Origin: Stomatobaculum sp. | Lineage (GTDB): Bacteria > Bacillota_A > Clostridia > Lachnospirales > Lachnospiraceae | Assembly (NCBI GenBank): GCA_017449925.1 | Contig: JAFSYO010000047.1 | Coordinates: 1-25,690, forward strand | DNA length: 25,690 nucleotides | Direction: 5' to 3' | Part shown: one piece after another, positions 7,754-14,491 of the stretch | Layout of the letters: every line of letters starts with the position of its first letter | Position numbering within the stretch: the first letter of the stretch is position 1 | Made by a program: the position numbers and the translations under genes | The notes under the pieces: model-generated | What the model was told of the DNA's origin: nothing | The model's database searches: none | What the model saw: the letters and a program-made list of their open reading frames with translations, nothing else

Positions 7754-8803
7754 TCACACATTCACTTTGACTTCTCCCGCCAGCACCTTTTTGTAGTCCT
7801 CGTAGTTCTTTTTCAGGAGCTCGGGAATGTTCAGGCCGTAAGGACAGCGGGCGGCGCACTGCCGGCAGTTGAGACAGCTTTCGATCTTCTTCATCTCCCC
7901 CTGCCATTTTTCTGAGAGCCATGCTTCGTAGGGCATGCGGCGGAGCAGCAGCGACATGCGGGCGCACTGGTTGATGGCGATCCCCACAGGGCAGGGCAGG
8001 CAGTAGCCGCAGGCGCGGCAGAATTCGCCGCAGAGTTCCTGGCGGTCCTTTTCAATGACGGACTGCATTTCTTCTGTCAGTTCCGGCGTGCTGTCCATGA
8101 AGGAAAGCCACTCCTCCAGCTCTTTTTCCCGCTGGATGCCCCAGATGGGAAGCACGTGGTCGAACTGTGTCATGAAAGCCATGGCCGCGTCGGAGCGGGT
8201 GATCAGCCCGCCGGAGAGGGCCTTCATGGCGATGAGGCCCACGTTGTTCTCTTTGCACACCTGCACCAGTTCCATGTCCCGCTCGGCGGACAGGTAGCTG
8301 AAGGGGTACTGGACGGTCTCATAAAGTCCTGAAGCAGCTGCTTCCATGGCCACGGTCTGGCGGTGGGAGGTGAGGCCGATGTGGCGGATCAGCCCCTGTT
8401 CTTTTGCTTCCAGCATGCACTCATACATTCCGGTGCCGTCCCCGGGACGGTAGCACTGCTGCGCCAGGTGGAACTGGTAGATGTCCACATAGGGAGTCTT
8501 CAGTTCGGAGAGGGAGCGCCGCAGATCTTTCCAGAACCCTTCCGGGTCATGGGCGTGAGTCTTGGTGGCGATGATGATCTGCCGGCGGAAATTCTCCCCG
8601 CCCCATCCGCTGAAGAATGCAGCGCCGATCTTCGACTCGCTGTCTGTGTAGTCCCTGGCGGTATCATAAAAACGGATCCCGCCTTCATAAGCGCGTCGCA
8701 GGATCTTTACCGCCGTTTCCATATCCACCCGCTGCAGCGGGAGCACACCGAAGGCGTTCTGCACTGTCCTGATGCCGGATCTTCCAAGTGTGATCTCTTT
8801 CAT
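7754..8803 (-). CDS. Aldo/keto reductase with C-terminal [4Fe-4S] ferredoxin-like domain
   Basis: The 349-residue protein has an AKR TIM barrel up to about residue 250. The catalytic tetrad is visible: D47, Y52, K81 and H112. The tail has two cysteine groups, C262-x2-C265-x2-C268-x2-C271-P and C310-x2-C313-x2-C316-x3-C320-P, with extra cysteines at 258 and 280. The second is a textbook 4Fe-4S motif. This architecture is common in anaerobic Clostridia and suggests electron exchange with a ferredoxin as well as NAD(P)H. The substrate is unknown. It stands alone with its own promoter, facing the copper operon terminator. Confidence 0.9.
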   Translation of the reverse strand: MKEITLGRSGIRTVQNAFGVLPLQRVDMETAVKILRRAYEGGIRFYDTARDYTDSESKIGAAFFSGWGGENFRRQIIIATKTHAHDPEGFWKDLRRSLSELKTPYVDIYQFHLAQQCYRPGDGTGMYECMLEAKEQGLIRHIGLTSHRQTVAMEAAASGLYETVQYPFSYLSAERDMELVQVCKENNVGLIAMKALSGGLITRSDAAMAFMTQFDHVLPIWGIQREKELEEWLSFMDSTPELTEEMQSVIEKDRQELCGEFCRACGYCLPCPVGIAINQCARMSLLLRRMPYEAWLSEKWQGEMKKIESCLNCRQCAARCPYGLNIPELLKKNYEDYKKVLAGEVKVNV

Positions 8804-8878
8804 AAAATATTATCCCTTTTCTGTGATGCGGTGAGCGTCTGCTGCTGATGTCCATTCGTTTTTTAGTGCTGCACTTTC

Positions 8879-8907
8879 ATTCTACTGGACCCGCTGCTTG
8901 TTGTCAG
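8879..8907 (-). promoter_or_regulatory. Predicted promoter of the aldo/keto reductase gene
   Basis: Reading the minus strand, CTGACA (8907-8902) and TAGAAT (8884-8879) have a 17-nt spacer, each one base from consensus. Transcription would begin near 8872, leaving a leader of about 70 nt before the ATG. No riboswitch-like structure was recognised in the leader. Confidence 0.65.
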
Positions 8908-8924
8908 GGGGGAAAAAACGGGCA

Positions 8925-9233
8925 TCAGTCATATTCAAAGATTCCCTGGACCGCGTCGGAAACCTCCATGATATCGCGATAGGCCAGGCGGTCAGTTTTT
9001 TTCACCCGGCGGGCACGGGGGTCGATCAGCTTGAGCTGTTCCGTGATGGCGGTTCCATTGGTCCCGGAAACCCCTTTCGCAGCAATATGCAGAGGGCCTT
9101 CTGAGACATGATCCAGGAACGGACAGACATGGAACATGCCTGTGCTGCGGATAAAGGCGTTTTTGCTGATTATCAGGAAATTCTGTTTGTAATCGCCGAT
9201 CCGGATAATGTCTCCCTGGAAAAAGTCCTCCAT
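8925..9233 (-). CDS. PemK/MazF-family toxin (type II toxin-antitoxin)
   Basis: The 102-residue protein has the MazF/PemK pattern: an N-terminal GDIIRI strand, LIISKNAFIRSTG, a VCPF strand, and later GTNGTA followed by EQLKLIDPRAR. Members are usually mRNA-cutting ribonucleases of about 110 residues, so this one looks complete. Its ATG shares one base with the stop of the upstream AbrB-type gene (TAATG), the tight arrangement expected for an antitoxin-toxin pair. The RNA target cannot be predicted. It might instead act on tRNA or rRNA, as some relatives do. Confidence 0.82.
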   Translation of the reverse strand: MEDFFQGDIIRIGDYKQNFLIISKNAFIRSTGMFHVCPFLDHVSEGPLHIAAKGVSGTNGTAITEQLKLIDPRARRVKKTDRLAYRDIMEVSDAVQGIFEYD

Positions 9234-9478
9234 TACAACATCTCCCTTCCCTTAGCTTCACCCCAGTCAAATTCGCAGATCTCGATCTTCCCGCCGTATG
9301 CTGCGAGCCGTTCCTCAAAGGTTTTGTGGGAGAATGGCTTCCGGATGCAGAGAGTCCCTTCGGTGATCTCGATCTCAAGACTGTCGGAAATGTTCCAGTC
9401 CAGCAGCTCCAGACATTTTTTCGGAATCACGATCCCCTGGCTGCTGCCCCATGCGCGGAGTGTGGTACGTGCGGTCAT
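9233..9478 (-). CDS. AbrB/MazE-family antitoxin
   Basis: The 81-residue protein starts with a swapped-hairpin AbrB/SpoVT DNA-binding domain (WGSSQGIVIPKKCLELL, then DSLEIEI..GTLCIRK). It ends in an acidic tail that should wrap the toxin. It is upstream of and overlaps the PemK/MazF toxin gene, and it is preceded by AAAGGAG. It probably represses its own operon through the two AT-rich palindromes at 9557-9597. The conserved N-terminal half gives high confidence; the partner assignment comes from the gene order. Confidence 0.88.
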   Translation of the reverse strand: MTARTTLRAWGSSQGIVIPKKCLELLDWNISDSLEIEITEGTLCIRKPFSHKTFEERLAAYGGKIEICEFDWGEAKGREML

Positions 9479-9556
9479 TCTTTCTGATACTCCTTTCTGA
9501 TCAAAAGCCGGCGTCGTTATGCAGCGAATGAAAGGATGCCGTGTCTCGACATAAAT

Positions 9557-9571
9557 ATTATATAATATAAT
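9557..9571. promoter_or_regulatory. Toxin-antitoxin operator, palindrome copy 2
   Basis: ATTATATAATATAAT fits ATTATAT-N-ATATAAT, a perfect palindrome around one central base. Its centre is 26 bp from that of copy 1. It lies in the early transcribed region of the antitoxin-toxin operon. Confidence 0.6.
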
Positions 9572-9582
9572 TTATAAAACTG

Positions 9583-9616
9583 ATTATATCATATAATGTC
9601 CGGAGACCGGCGTCAA
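9583..9616 (-). promoter_or_regulatory. Toxin-antitoxin promoter with operator palindrome copy 1
   Basis: On the minus strand, TTGACG (9616-9611) and TATGAT (9593-9588) are 17 nt apart. The -10 box lies inside ATTATATCATATAAT (9583-9597), the same ATTATAT-N-ATATAAT palindrome as copy 2. A bound AbrB-type dimer would cover the -10 box, the usual form of toxin-antitoxin autorepression. Confidence 0.65.
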
Positions 9617-9672
9617 GTATTCTGGCCGGCAGCCAGTATACGGCCGGCGTTTTCTTCCCGAAAGCAGAAAGA

Positions 9673-9694
9673 AGCCGGCTCATATGAGCCGGCT
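9673..9694 (-). terminator. Terminator overlapping the end of lysR1
   Basis: A 22-bp perfect palindrome (each arm AGCCGGCTCAT or its complement) contains the lysR1 stop codon. On the minus strand it is followed by TCTTTCTGCTTTC. It probably ends lysR1 transcription before the toxin-antitoxin promoter. Confidence 0.65.
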
Positions 9695-10615
9695 CCATTC
9701 CTTCGCGAAGCGGACAGCCTCGGTGATGAGCGGGGATTCGGAATCCTTCCGCCAGGCGACGCCCACTTCTTTAATGATATCTTCCTTAATATGAAGGCGG
9801 CAGATGCCGTCCAGCTGCCGTCCCATGAACTCTTCTTCCGGGAACAGCGCCACTCCCATGCCGCCCTGCACCATATAAAGGGAGGTCCCGGGTTCCCCGG
9901 AGCGGCACACGATATTCGGCTCGAACCCGGCGTCGCGGCAGGCTTTCAGCACAAGCTCCGAGGCCACCTGCCAGGGCTGATGGAAAATGAAGCGTTCATC
10001 CTTCAGCTCTTGCATGCTGACCTCCGCCAGATGTTCCGGGCCTGTTCCGCCGGGACTGCTTTTTGCGCGTACCGCCCGTGCGGCCAGCGGATGATCGTAG
10101 GGCACGGCCAGGTCGTAGCGGTCTTCTCCCAGTTTTTCGAAGGCCAGCTGGGAGGGAACCCCCTGCAGGGGGCGGTTCATGAAGGCAAGATCGATCTTCC
10201 GATCTGTCAGCATCTCCGCCAGCTGATAAGTGCCGAACTGGCGGATGCTGAAGGTGATGTCCGGATAGGAATGGACGAAGGCAGACAGCATGGAGCCGAA
10301 TTCGATGCACTGCAGGCTGGTGATGATCCCGAGAGTCAGGCTGCCCCTATGGAGACCGGCGAAGAAAGACATCTGCTCGCTGAGTTCGTCTGCACTTTTG
10401 AGGATCTCCCGCGCGCGCCGCACGAATTCCGTGCCGGCTTCCGTAAGCACCGCGCCTCTCGGATTCCGGAAAAAGAGACGGACGCCCAGTTCTTTTTCCA
10501 GACGGGCGATCTGCTGGGACAGCGCCGGCTGGCCCACATGGCACACCTCCGCTGCCTGGCTGAAATTACCGCTGTCAGCGACGCTGACCACATAGTTCAT
10601 GACAGTAAGATCCAT
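9680..10615 (-). CDS. LysR-family transcriptional regulator 1 (divergent from tctCBA)
   Basis: The 311-residue protein has an N-terminal winged helix-turn-helix (about 1-60; FSQAAEVCHVGQPALSQQIARLEKELG) and a C-terminal effector domain (about 90-300) of the LysR fold. It is transcribed away from tctC, the usual position for a LysR regulator of the neighbouring operon. The region between them carries two copies of a palindrome that fits the T-N11-A rule for LysR sites. It probably activates tctCBA when its ligand, perhaps the transported acid, is bound. The start is supported by GGAGG about 6 nt upstream. The ligand is unknown. Confidence 0.9.
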   Translation of the reverse strand: MDLTVMNYVVSVADSGNFSQAAEVCHVGQPALSQQIARLEKELGVRLFFRNPRGAVLTEAGTEFVRRAREILKSADELSEQMSFFAGLHRGSLTLGIITSLQCIEFGSMLSAFVHSYPDITFSIRQFGTYQLAEMLTDRKIDLAFMNRPLQGVPSQLAFEKLGEDRYDLAVPYDHPLAARAVRAKSSPGGTGPEHLAEVSMQELKDERFIFHQPWQVASELVLKACRDAGFEPNIVCRSGEPGTSLYMVQGGMGVALFPEEEFMGRQLDGICRLHIKEDIIKEVGVAWRKDSESPLITEAVRFAKEWSRLI

Positions 10616-10714
10616 AAAGAAACCTCCAAGGCAATAACCTCAGGAAATGACAGATACCTACTTTATTGTATACAGAAATTGTACAGTTTGTTATTAGAAT
10701 TAGAAAGAGAAGAC

Positions 10715-10729
10715 ATCACTTTTTGTGAT
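10715..10729. promoter_or_regulatory. LysR-type binding site, distal copy
   Basis: ATCAC-TTTTT-GTGAT is a perfect palindrome, extended by C/G on both sides. Its half-site order (ATCAC then GTGAT) is opposite to that of CRP/FNR sites. It lies about 34 bp, centre to centre, upstream of an identical copy. Confidence 0.75.
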
Positions 10730-10748
10730 GTGATGTAAAAAGAAAGCT

Positions 10749-10763
10749 ATCACTTTTTGTGAT
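10749..10763. promoter_or_regulatory. LysR-type binding site, proximal copy
   Basis: This is an identical ATCAC-TTTTT-GTGAT, extended by T/A. Its centre (10756) is about 65 bp before the transcription start predicted from the tctC promoter, the standard location of a LysR recognition site. Confidence 0.75.
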
Positions 10764-10785
10764 ACCAAATATCAGAACAAACAAA

Positions 10786-10814
10786 TTGTACATAACGGTC
10801 ATATCAATTACATT
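10786..10814 (+). promoter_or_regulatory. Weak predicted promoter of tctCBA
   Basis: TTGTAC (10786-10791) and TACATT (10809-10814) are 17 nt apart, with start near 10821. TATGAT at 10814-10819 is an alternative -10 box. Both boxes are poor, as expected of a promoter that needs an activator. Confidence 0.4.
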
Positions 10815-10875
10815 ATGATTAGTAATTTTGTCCAGAACTGATTGATGATCACATTGATAAACGAGGAGGAAAAAA

Positions 10876-11973
10876 ATGATTCTGAAAAGTGTTATGAAGA
10901 AGAGCATCTGTGCGGCAGTGATCGGCAGCATGGTACTGGCCCTGGCGGCCTGCGGCGGTTCTTCGGCTCCCACCACAGCTGCGGCGACCACCGCGGCAGC
11001 GGCTGAGACAAAGGCGGAAGCAGCTGAGACCAAGGCTGAAGCAAAAGAGACCGAAGCGGCCGCGGCAGCAGCTGAAAAGAATTACGCTGATATCTTCAAG
11101 AAGAACATGGAGATCATCTGTCCTTGGGCTGCAGGCGGCGGCGCAGACGGTAACTCCCGCCAGATCGGTGCGGTGATGGCAGAACTGACCGGCCGTACCG
11201 TAGCAGTTACGAACCAGACCGGCGGCAGCGGCGCAGTCGGCTTCTCTGCGATCATGACCGCTGATCCGGACGGCAACACCATCGGAATCATCACCGCGGA
11301 GATCAACACCCTTCCGCCCCAGGGCCTTGTCACCTTCACCTATCAGGATATGTATCCCCTGATCCGGCTCTGCACCCTTCCCTCTGTCGTCGCAGTTAAG
11401 GCGGACGCTCCCTATGAGACTCTGGAAGATCTGGTCAAGTACGCAAAGGATCATCCGGGCGAGCTGAAGGTCGGTACCGTCGGAACCGGTTCCATCTGGC
11501 ACATCCAGGCTGCGAAGTTCATGAAGGCCGCCGGAATCGAGCTGACCACCGTTCCCTATGACGGCGCTGCCACTGCCGCAACTGCCATGCTGGCGGGCGA
11601 AGTCGACCTGACCACCACCGAGCTTTCCGTTGCCCACGCTTATGTCCAGTCCGGCGACATGAAGATCCTCGGCATCATGAGCGACGAGCGTCTGGGTGAC
11701 TATGCTGAGTATCCGACCTGCAAAGAGCAGGGTTACGACTGCGTCGGCGGTTCCTTCCAGGGAATGTTCTGCCCGAACGGTGTGGATGATGAGACCAAGG
11801 CGAACCTTGAGGCGCTTCTCACCGACTGCTACAACTCTGACGCTTACCAGACCTACTGCAAGAACGCCGGAATGGTTCCCGCTTTCCTTGACCACTCCGG
11901 TTGGGAGGAGTTCCTGAAGAACGATCTTGAGACCACCACGGCCCTGATGAAGGATCTCGGACTGGCGAAGTAA
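10876..11973 (+). CDS. tctC: Tripartite tricarboxylate transporter substrate-binding lipoprotein (TctC family)
   Basis: The 365-residue protein binds an organic acid outside the cell and hands it to TctAB. It opens with a lipoprotein signal peptide: Lys residues at 8-9, a hydrophobic stretch, and a lipobox LALAAC with the lipidated C26. A low-complexity Ala/Thr/Glu/Lys linker (about 30-67) with repeated AETKAEA units tethers it to the membrane. The Bug/TctC fold follows, with CPWAAGGGADGNSRQ and TNQTGGSGAVG, the conserved ligand loops. It is the first gene of the operon and has a strong GAGGAGG site. The ligand is a carboxylate by family, but which one is unknown. Confidence 0.93.
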   Translation: MILKSVMKKSICAAVIGSMVLALAACGGSSAPTTAAATTAAAAETKAEAAETKAEAKETEAAAAAAEKNYADIFKKNMEIICPWAAGGGADGNSRQIGAVMAELTGRTVAVTNQTGGSGAVGFSAIMTADPDGNTIGIITAEINTLPPQGLVTFTYQDMYPLIRLCTLPSVVAVKADAPYETLEDLVKYAKDHPGELKVGTVGTGSIWHIQAAKFMKAAGIELTTVPYDGAATAATAMLAGEVDLTTTELSVAHAYVQSGDMKILGIMSDERLGDYAEYPTCKEQGYDCVGGSFQGMFCPNGVDDETKANLEALLTDCYNSDAYQTYCKNAGMVPAFLDHSGWEEFLKNDLETTTALMKDLGLAK

Positions 11974-11989
11974 GATCAGGATGAAAGAT

Positions 11990-12019
11990 GAGGAGAAAAC
12001 AGGTTTCTGTTTTCTCCTC
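11990..12019 (+). terminator. Intra-operon hairpin between tctC and tctB
   Basis: A 13-bp perfect stem (GAGGAGAAAACAG with CTGTTTTCTCCTC) has a GTTT loop and no clear T tract after it. It probably protects the tctC message or limits read-through, so that the binding protein is made in excess over the membrane parts. Confidence 0.6.
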
Positions 12020-12063
12020 TGTCATAAGAGCTGTTGACCCTGGAAAGAAAGAATGGTTGAACT

Positions 12064-12528
12064 ATGAGAAAAGCGAACATAGTGGTTTCCGTGCTCTGCA
12101 TCATGCTGAGCGCTTATGTCATAAAGACCGCCAAAGGGTTCCCGGAGAACCTCAGCGCGGTGGATCCGGGCCCTGCCTATTTTCCGATCCTGATGGCCGG
12201 AATGGTCATCATTCTCTCCCTGGTCCTGGCGGCGCTTGCTATTACAGGAAAAGGGGCGGACGCGGAGGAAAAACTGGATTTTCACGGAGGAAGCAAAAGA
12301 GCGCTGATCGGCATTGCCCTGTTCGCCGTGTACTGTGCCCTGTTCAAGACCCTGGGCTTCATCATTGATACGATCTGGCTCTGCTTCGCTCTTATGCTGC
12401 TGCTTCAGAACAAAAAATACCCGGTGGTCGCCGCTGTCAGTGTGGCTTCGGCAGTCGTGATCTACGTCATCTTTGCGGTGATTCTGGGCGCAAAGCTTCC
12501 GGCGGGACTTCTGAAGGGCATTCTGTGA
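12064..12528 (+). CDS. tctB: Tripartite tricarboxylate transporter small membrane subunit (TctB family)
   Basis: The 154-residue protein has about four membrane segments (near residues 5-22, 40-62, 80-100 and 118-145), the normal size and layout of TctB. The segment DPGPAYFPILMAG after the first helix is typical of the family. It lies between tctC and tctA in the usual C-B-A order and works with TctA in the membrane. The ribosome binding site is weak (an A/G-rich AAAGAAAG run), which fits lower output than tctC. Confidence 0.88.
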   Translation: MRKANIVVSVLCIMLSAYVIKTAKGFPENLSAVDPGPAYFPILMAGMVIILSLVLAALAITGKGADAEEKLDFHGGSKRALIGIALFAVYCALFKTLGFIIDTIWLCFALMLLLQNKKYPVVAAVSVASAVVIYVIFAVILGAKLPAGLLKGIL

Positions 12529-12549
12529 TCCGGGAGGTGAGGAAAAACT

Positions 12550-14067
12550 ATGACTAATCTTTCAATGTTTGGAACGGCGATGGCCCAGATCCTCACGGAT
12601 CCTAAGGTGCTGCTTCTTCTGGCGATCTCTGTAGCATGCGGCATCGTGATCGGCGCACTGCCGGGACTCACCGCCACTATGGGCGTGGCCCTGATGGTAC
12701 CGTTTACCTATGGAATGGAGATGAAATACGGTCTGCCGGTGTTGATGGGAATATACTGTTCCGCTGTTTACGGCGGCTCAATTTCGGCGATCCTGCTCAA
12801 CACTCCCGGAACACCTGCGGCGGCGGCCACCGTCATTGACGGATATCCCATGGCGAAAAACGGACAGGCGGGAAGAGCGCTCAGCATGTCGGTCTTCGCC
12901 TCCACAGTCGGCGGGCTGATCGGTGTGGCGGCGATGATCCTCTTCGCCCCGGCCATGTCGAAGATCGCCCTGCACTTCACCTCCGGTGAATTTGCCGTCA
13001 TCGCCCTCTTCGGACTCTCGGTCATCGTCAGTATCTCCGGCGACAGCCTGCTGAAGGGCTTCATTTCTGCCGGCCTGGGTCTGATGCTCTGCAGCATCGG
13101 CCTTGACCCCATGGACGGCTATCCCAGATTTACCTTCGGCTCCATGAACCTTTACAGCGGCTTTGAACTGGTTCCCGTACTGATCGGTCTCTTCGCTGTC
13201 TCGGAGTGCCTCATCAGCATTGAGAACATTGAGCACGCGAAGACTGTCAAGAGCAAGGTAGAGCGGATCCTGTCCCCCATGAGCGACATCAGGCAGTGCT
13301 TTGTCCACATCGTCAAGTCCGGTGTCCTCGGGACCTTTATCGGCTGCATTCCCGGCGCCGGATCTGATATTGCCTGTTTCGTGGCATACGGAGAAGCGAA
13401 GCGCTCCTCCAAAAACGCCGCGGAATTCGGAAAGGGCAGCATCGAAGGCGTCGCGGCGCCGGAATCCGCGAATAACGCGGTGGGCGGCGGCGCTATGATC
13501 CCCATGCTTTCCCTGGGCGTCCCCGGCGACCCGGTGACTGCAGTCCTGATCGGAGCTCTGATGATCCAGGGACTGACGCCCGGCCCGCTTCTTTACAGGG
13601 ATCACGCGGACGTGGTGTTCCTGATCTTTGCCTCCATGGTGGTGGCGAACATCTTCATGTTCATCATTGCCAGCGCCGGCCTTCCGGTCTTCACGAAGGT
13701 CGTTTCCATCGACAAGAATATCCTGGTGCCGGTGATCTTTATTCTCTGCATGGTGGGATCCTTCTCCCTGCGGAACAATGTGTTCGACGTCTGGACTGCT
13801 TTCGGCTTCGGCGTGGCGGGATATCTCCTCCAGAAGGTGAAGCTTCCGGTGGCGCCCATTCTTCTGGCCCTGATCCTGGGCCCGATGGCAGAGGAAAACC
13901 TGCGGAGAATGCTGGTGGCGAACGACGGGAGCTACATGGCCCTGACCAGTCCCATCTGCCTCGTGCTCTTCGCGCTGTCCATCTTCATGGTGGTGTCTTC
14001 CTTAAGGAAGCAGAAGCAGCTGAAGGCAAAAGAAGCCGCAGCGAAAGCTGCGGAAAAGGAGCAGTGA
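12550..14067 (+). CDS. tctA: Tripartite tricarboxylate transporter large permease subunit (TctA family)
   Basis: The 505-residue protein is the main permease, with about 11-12 membrane segments. Signature segments of TctA are present: GALPGLTATMG near residue 36, GGSISAILLNTPGTPAAAAT near 76, and a second copy-like loop (IGCIPGAGSDIACFVAYG) near 265, reflecting the internal duplication of the family. The C-terminus is a charged Lys/Ala-rich tail. Import is driven by an ion gradient in known members. A GGGAGGTGAGG site lies just upstream, and the gene is followed by a LysR-type palindrome and a terminator. Confidence 0.95.
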   Translation: MTNLSMFGTAMAQILTDPKVLLLLAISVACGIVIGALPGLTATMGVALMVPFTYGMEMKYGLPVLMGIYCSAVYGGSISAILLNTPGTPAAAATVIDGYPMAKNGQAGRALSMSVFASTVGGLIGVAAMILFAPAMSKIALHFTSGEFAVIALFGLSVIVSISGDSLLKGFISAGLGLMLCSIGLDPMDGYPRFTFGSMNLYSGFELVPVLIGLFAVSECLISIENIEHAKTVKSKVERILSPMSDIRQCFVHIVKSGVLGTFIGCIPGAGSDIACFVAYGEAKRSSKNAAEFGKGSIEGVAAPESANNAVGGGAMIPMLSLGVPGDPVTAVLIGALMIQGLTPGPLLYRDHADVVFLIFASMVVANIFMFIIASAGLPVFTKVVSIDKNILVPVIFILCMVGSFSLRNNVFDVWTAFGFGVAGYLLQKVKLPVAPILLALILGPMAEENLRRMLVANDGSYMALTSPICLVLFALSIFMVVSSLRKQKQLKAKEAAAKAAEKEQ

Positions 14068-14096
14068 TCCGGACAAAGGATCGATCGTATCTTGTC

Positions 14097-14111
14097 ATCA
14101 CTATTTGTGAT
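14097..14111. promoter_or_regulatory. LysR-type binding site downstream of tctA
   Basis: ATCAC-TATTT-GTGAT is the same palindrome as at 10715 and 10749, with one base changed in the centre. It lies between the tctA stop and the terminator, about 300 bp before the transketolase promoter, so it may be an auxiliary site for that promoter. Confidence 0.6.
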
Positions 14112-14123
14112 AACCGCTTGCTT

Positions 14124-14155
14124 AGCAGAGCCGCATCGCGGCTCTGCTTTTCTTA
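14124..14155 (+). terminator. Intrinsic terminator of the tctCBA operon
   Basis: A perfect 11-bp stem (AGCAGAGCCGC with GCGGCTCTGCT) has an ATC loop and is followed by TTTCTT. It separates the transporter operon from the transketolase operon. Confidence 0.88.
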
Positions 14156-14280
14156 ATGATAAACTCGGTGTGAGGCGTGCAGAACAACCGGTCCTGTCGC
14201 GCCGTATGTGCAATTTATACTATGCGTCCGGACTTTCCGGGGCAGATGTTTGTTGACATAATATAAACATTCATGCCTTT

Positions 14281-14380
14281 CTGCACAGGCATCACTAAAA
14301 ACTCATGAATTCCTGTACAGGTATCACAAATAGAACTGCCTGCCTGCCGAGCTATCACAAAAAACATTAGCTGTTGTCAC
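14281..14380. repeat. Phased ATCAC repeats upstream of the transketolase promoter
   Basis: ATCAC half-sites begin at 14291, 14323 and 14354 (spacing 32 and 31 bp, about three helical turns), with GTCAC at 14376. The first two sit in a longer direct repeat, CTG(C/T)ACAGG(C/T)ATCAC at 14281-14295 and 14313-14327. The third, ATCACAAAAAACATT, is centred about 65 bp before the predicted start. They resemble degraded copies of the LysR palindrome found near tctC. Confidence 0.55.
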
Positions 14381-14390
14381 AAGCGCTTAT

Positions 14391-14419
14391 TTGATTTTTA
14401 TATACGGGTCATTTACAAT
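14391..14419 (+). promoter_or_regulatory. Predicted promoter of the transketolase operon
   Basis: TTGATT (14391-14396) and TACAAT (14414-14419) have a 17-nt spacer, with start near 14426. The -35 box is imperfect, which suits control by an upstream activator. Confidence 0.5.
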
Positions 14420-14491
14420 ATGGACAGAGCAAAAAATGCAAAAAAACATACGGAATGCTCTGGGGCAAAATAACAGGAAAGGAGACGGTAT

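Larger units (their letters stand above)
14155..14491. other. Long intergenic region before the transketolase operon
   Basis: No gene is seen in this stretch of about 340 bases. It is richer in A/T than its surroundings and holds a set of phased ATCAC repeats (14281-14380), a predicted promoter (14391-14419) and the GGAAAGGAG ribosome binding site of the first transketolase gene. A TTGACA at 14253-14258 has no matching -10 box. Confidence 0.6.

Noticed and set aside
9625..9648. GCCGGC inverted repeat followed by GTTTTC as a terminator
   Set aside because: The stem is only 6 bp with a 12-nt loop, and no plus-strand gene ends there.
9596..10738. A 380-residue plus-strand frame opposite lysR1
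   Set aside because: It mirrors the LysR gene, starts within the toxin-antitoxin promoter and has no recognisable domain.
10715..10763. CRP/FNR-type sites
   Set aside because: CRP/FNR sites read TGTGA/TTGAT then TCACA/ATCAA, with inward-facing half-sites. Here the order is ATCAC then GTGAT, and the T-N11-A form and divergent LysR gene fit LysR better.
14253..14258. Perfect TTGACA in the intergenic region as a promoter
   Set aside because: No acceptable -10 box lies 16-18 nt downstream.
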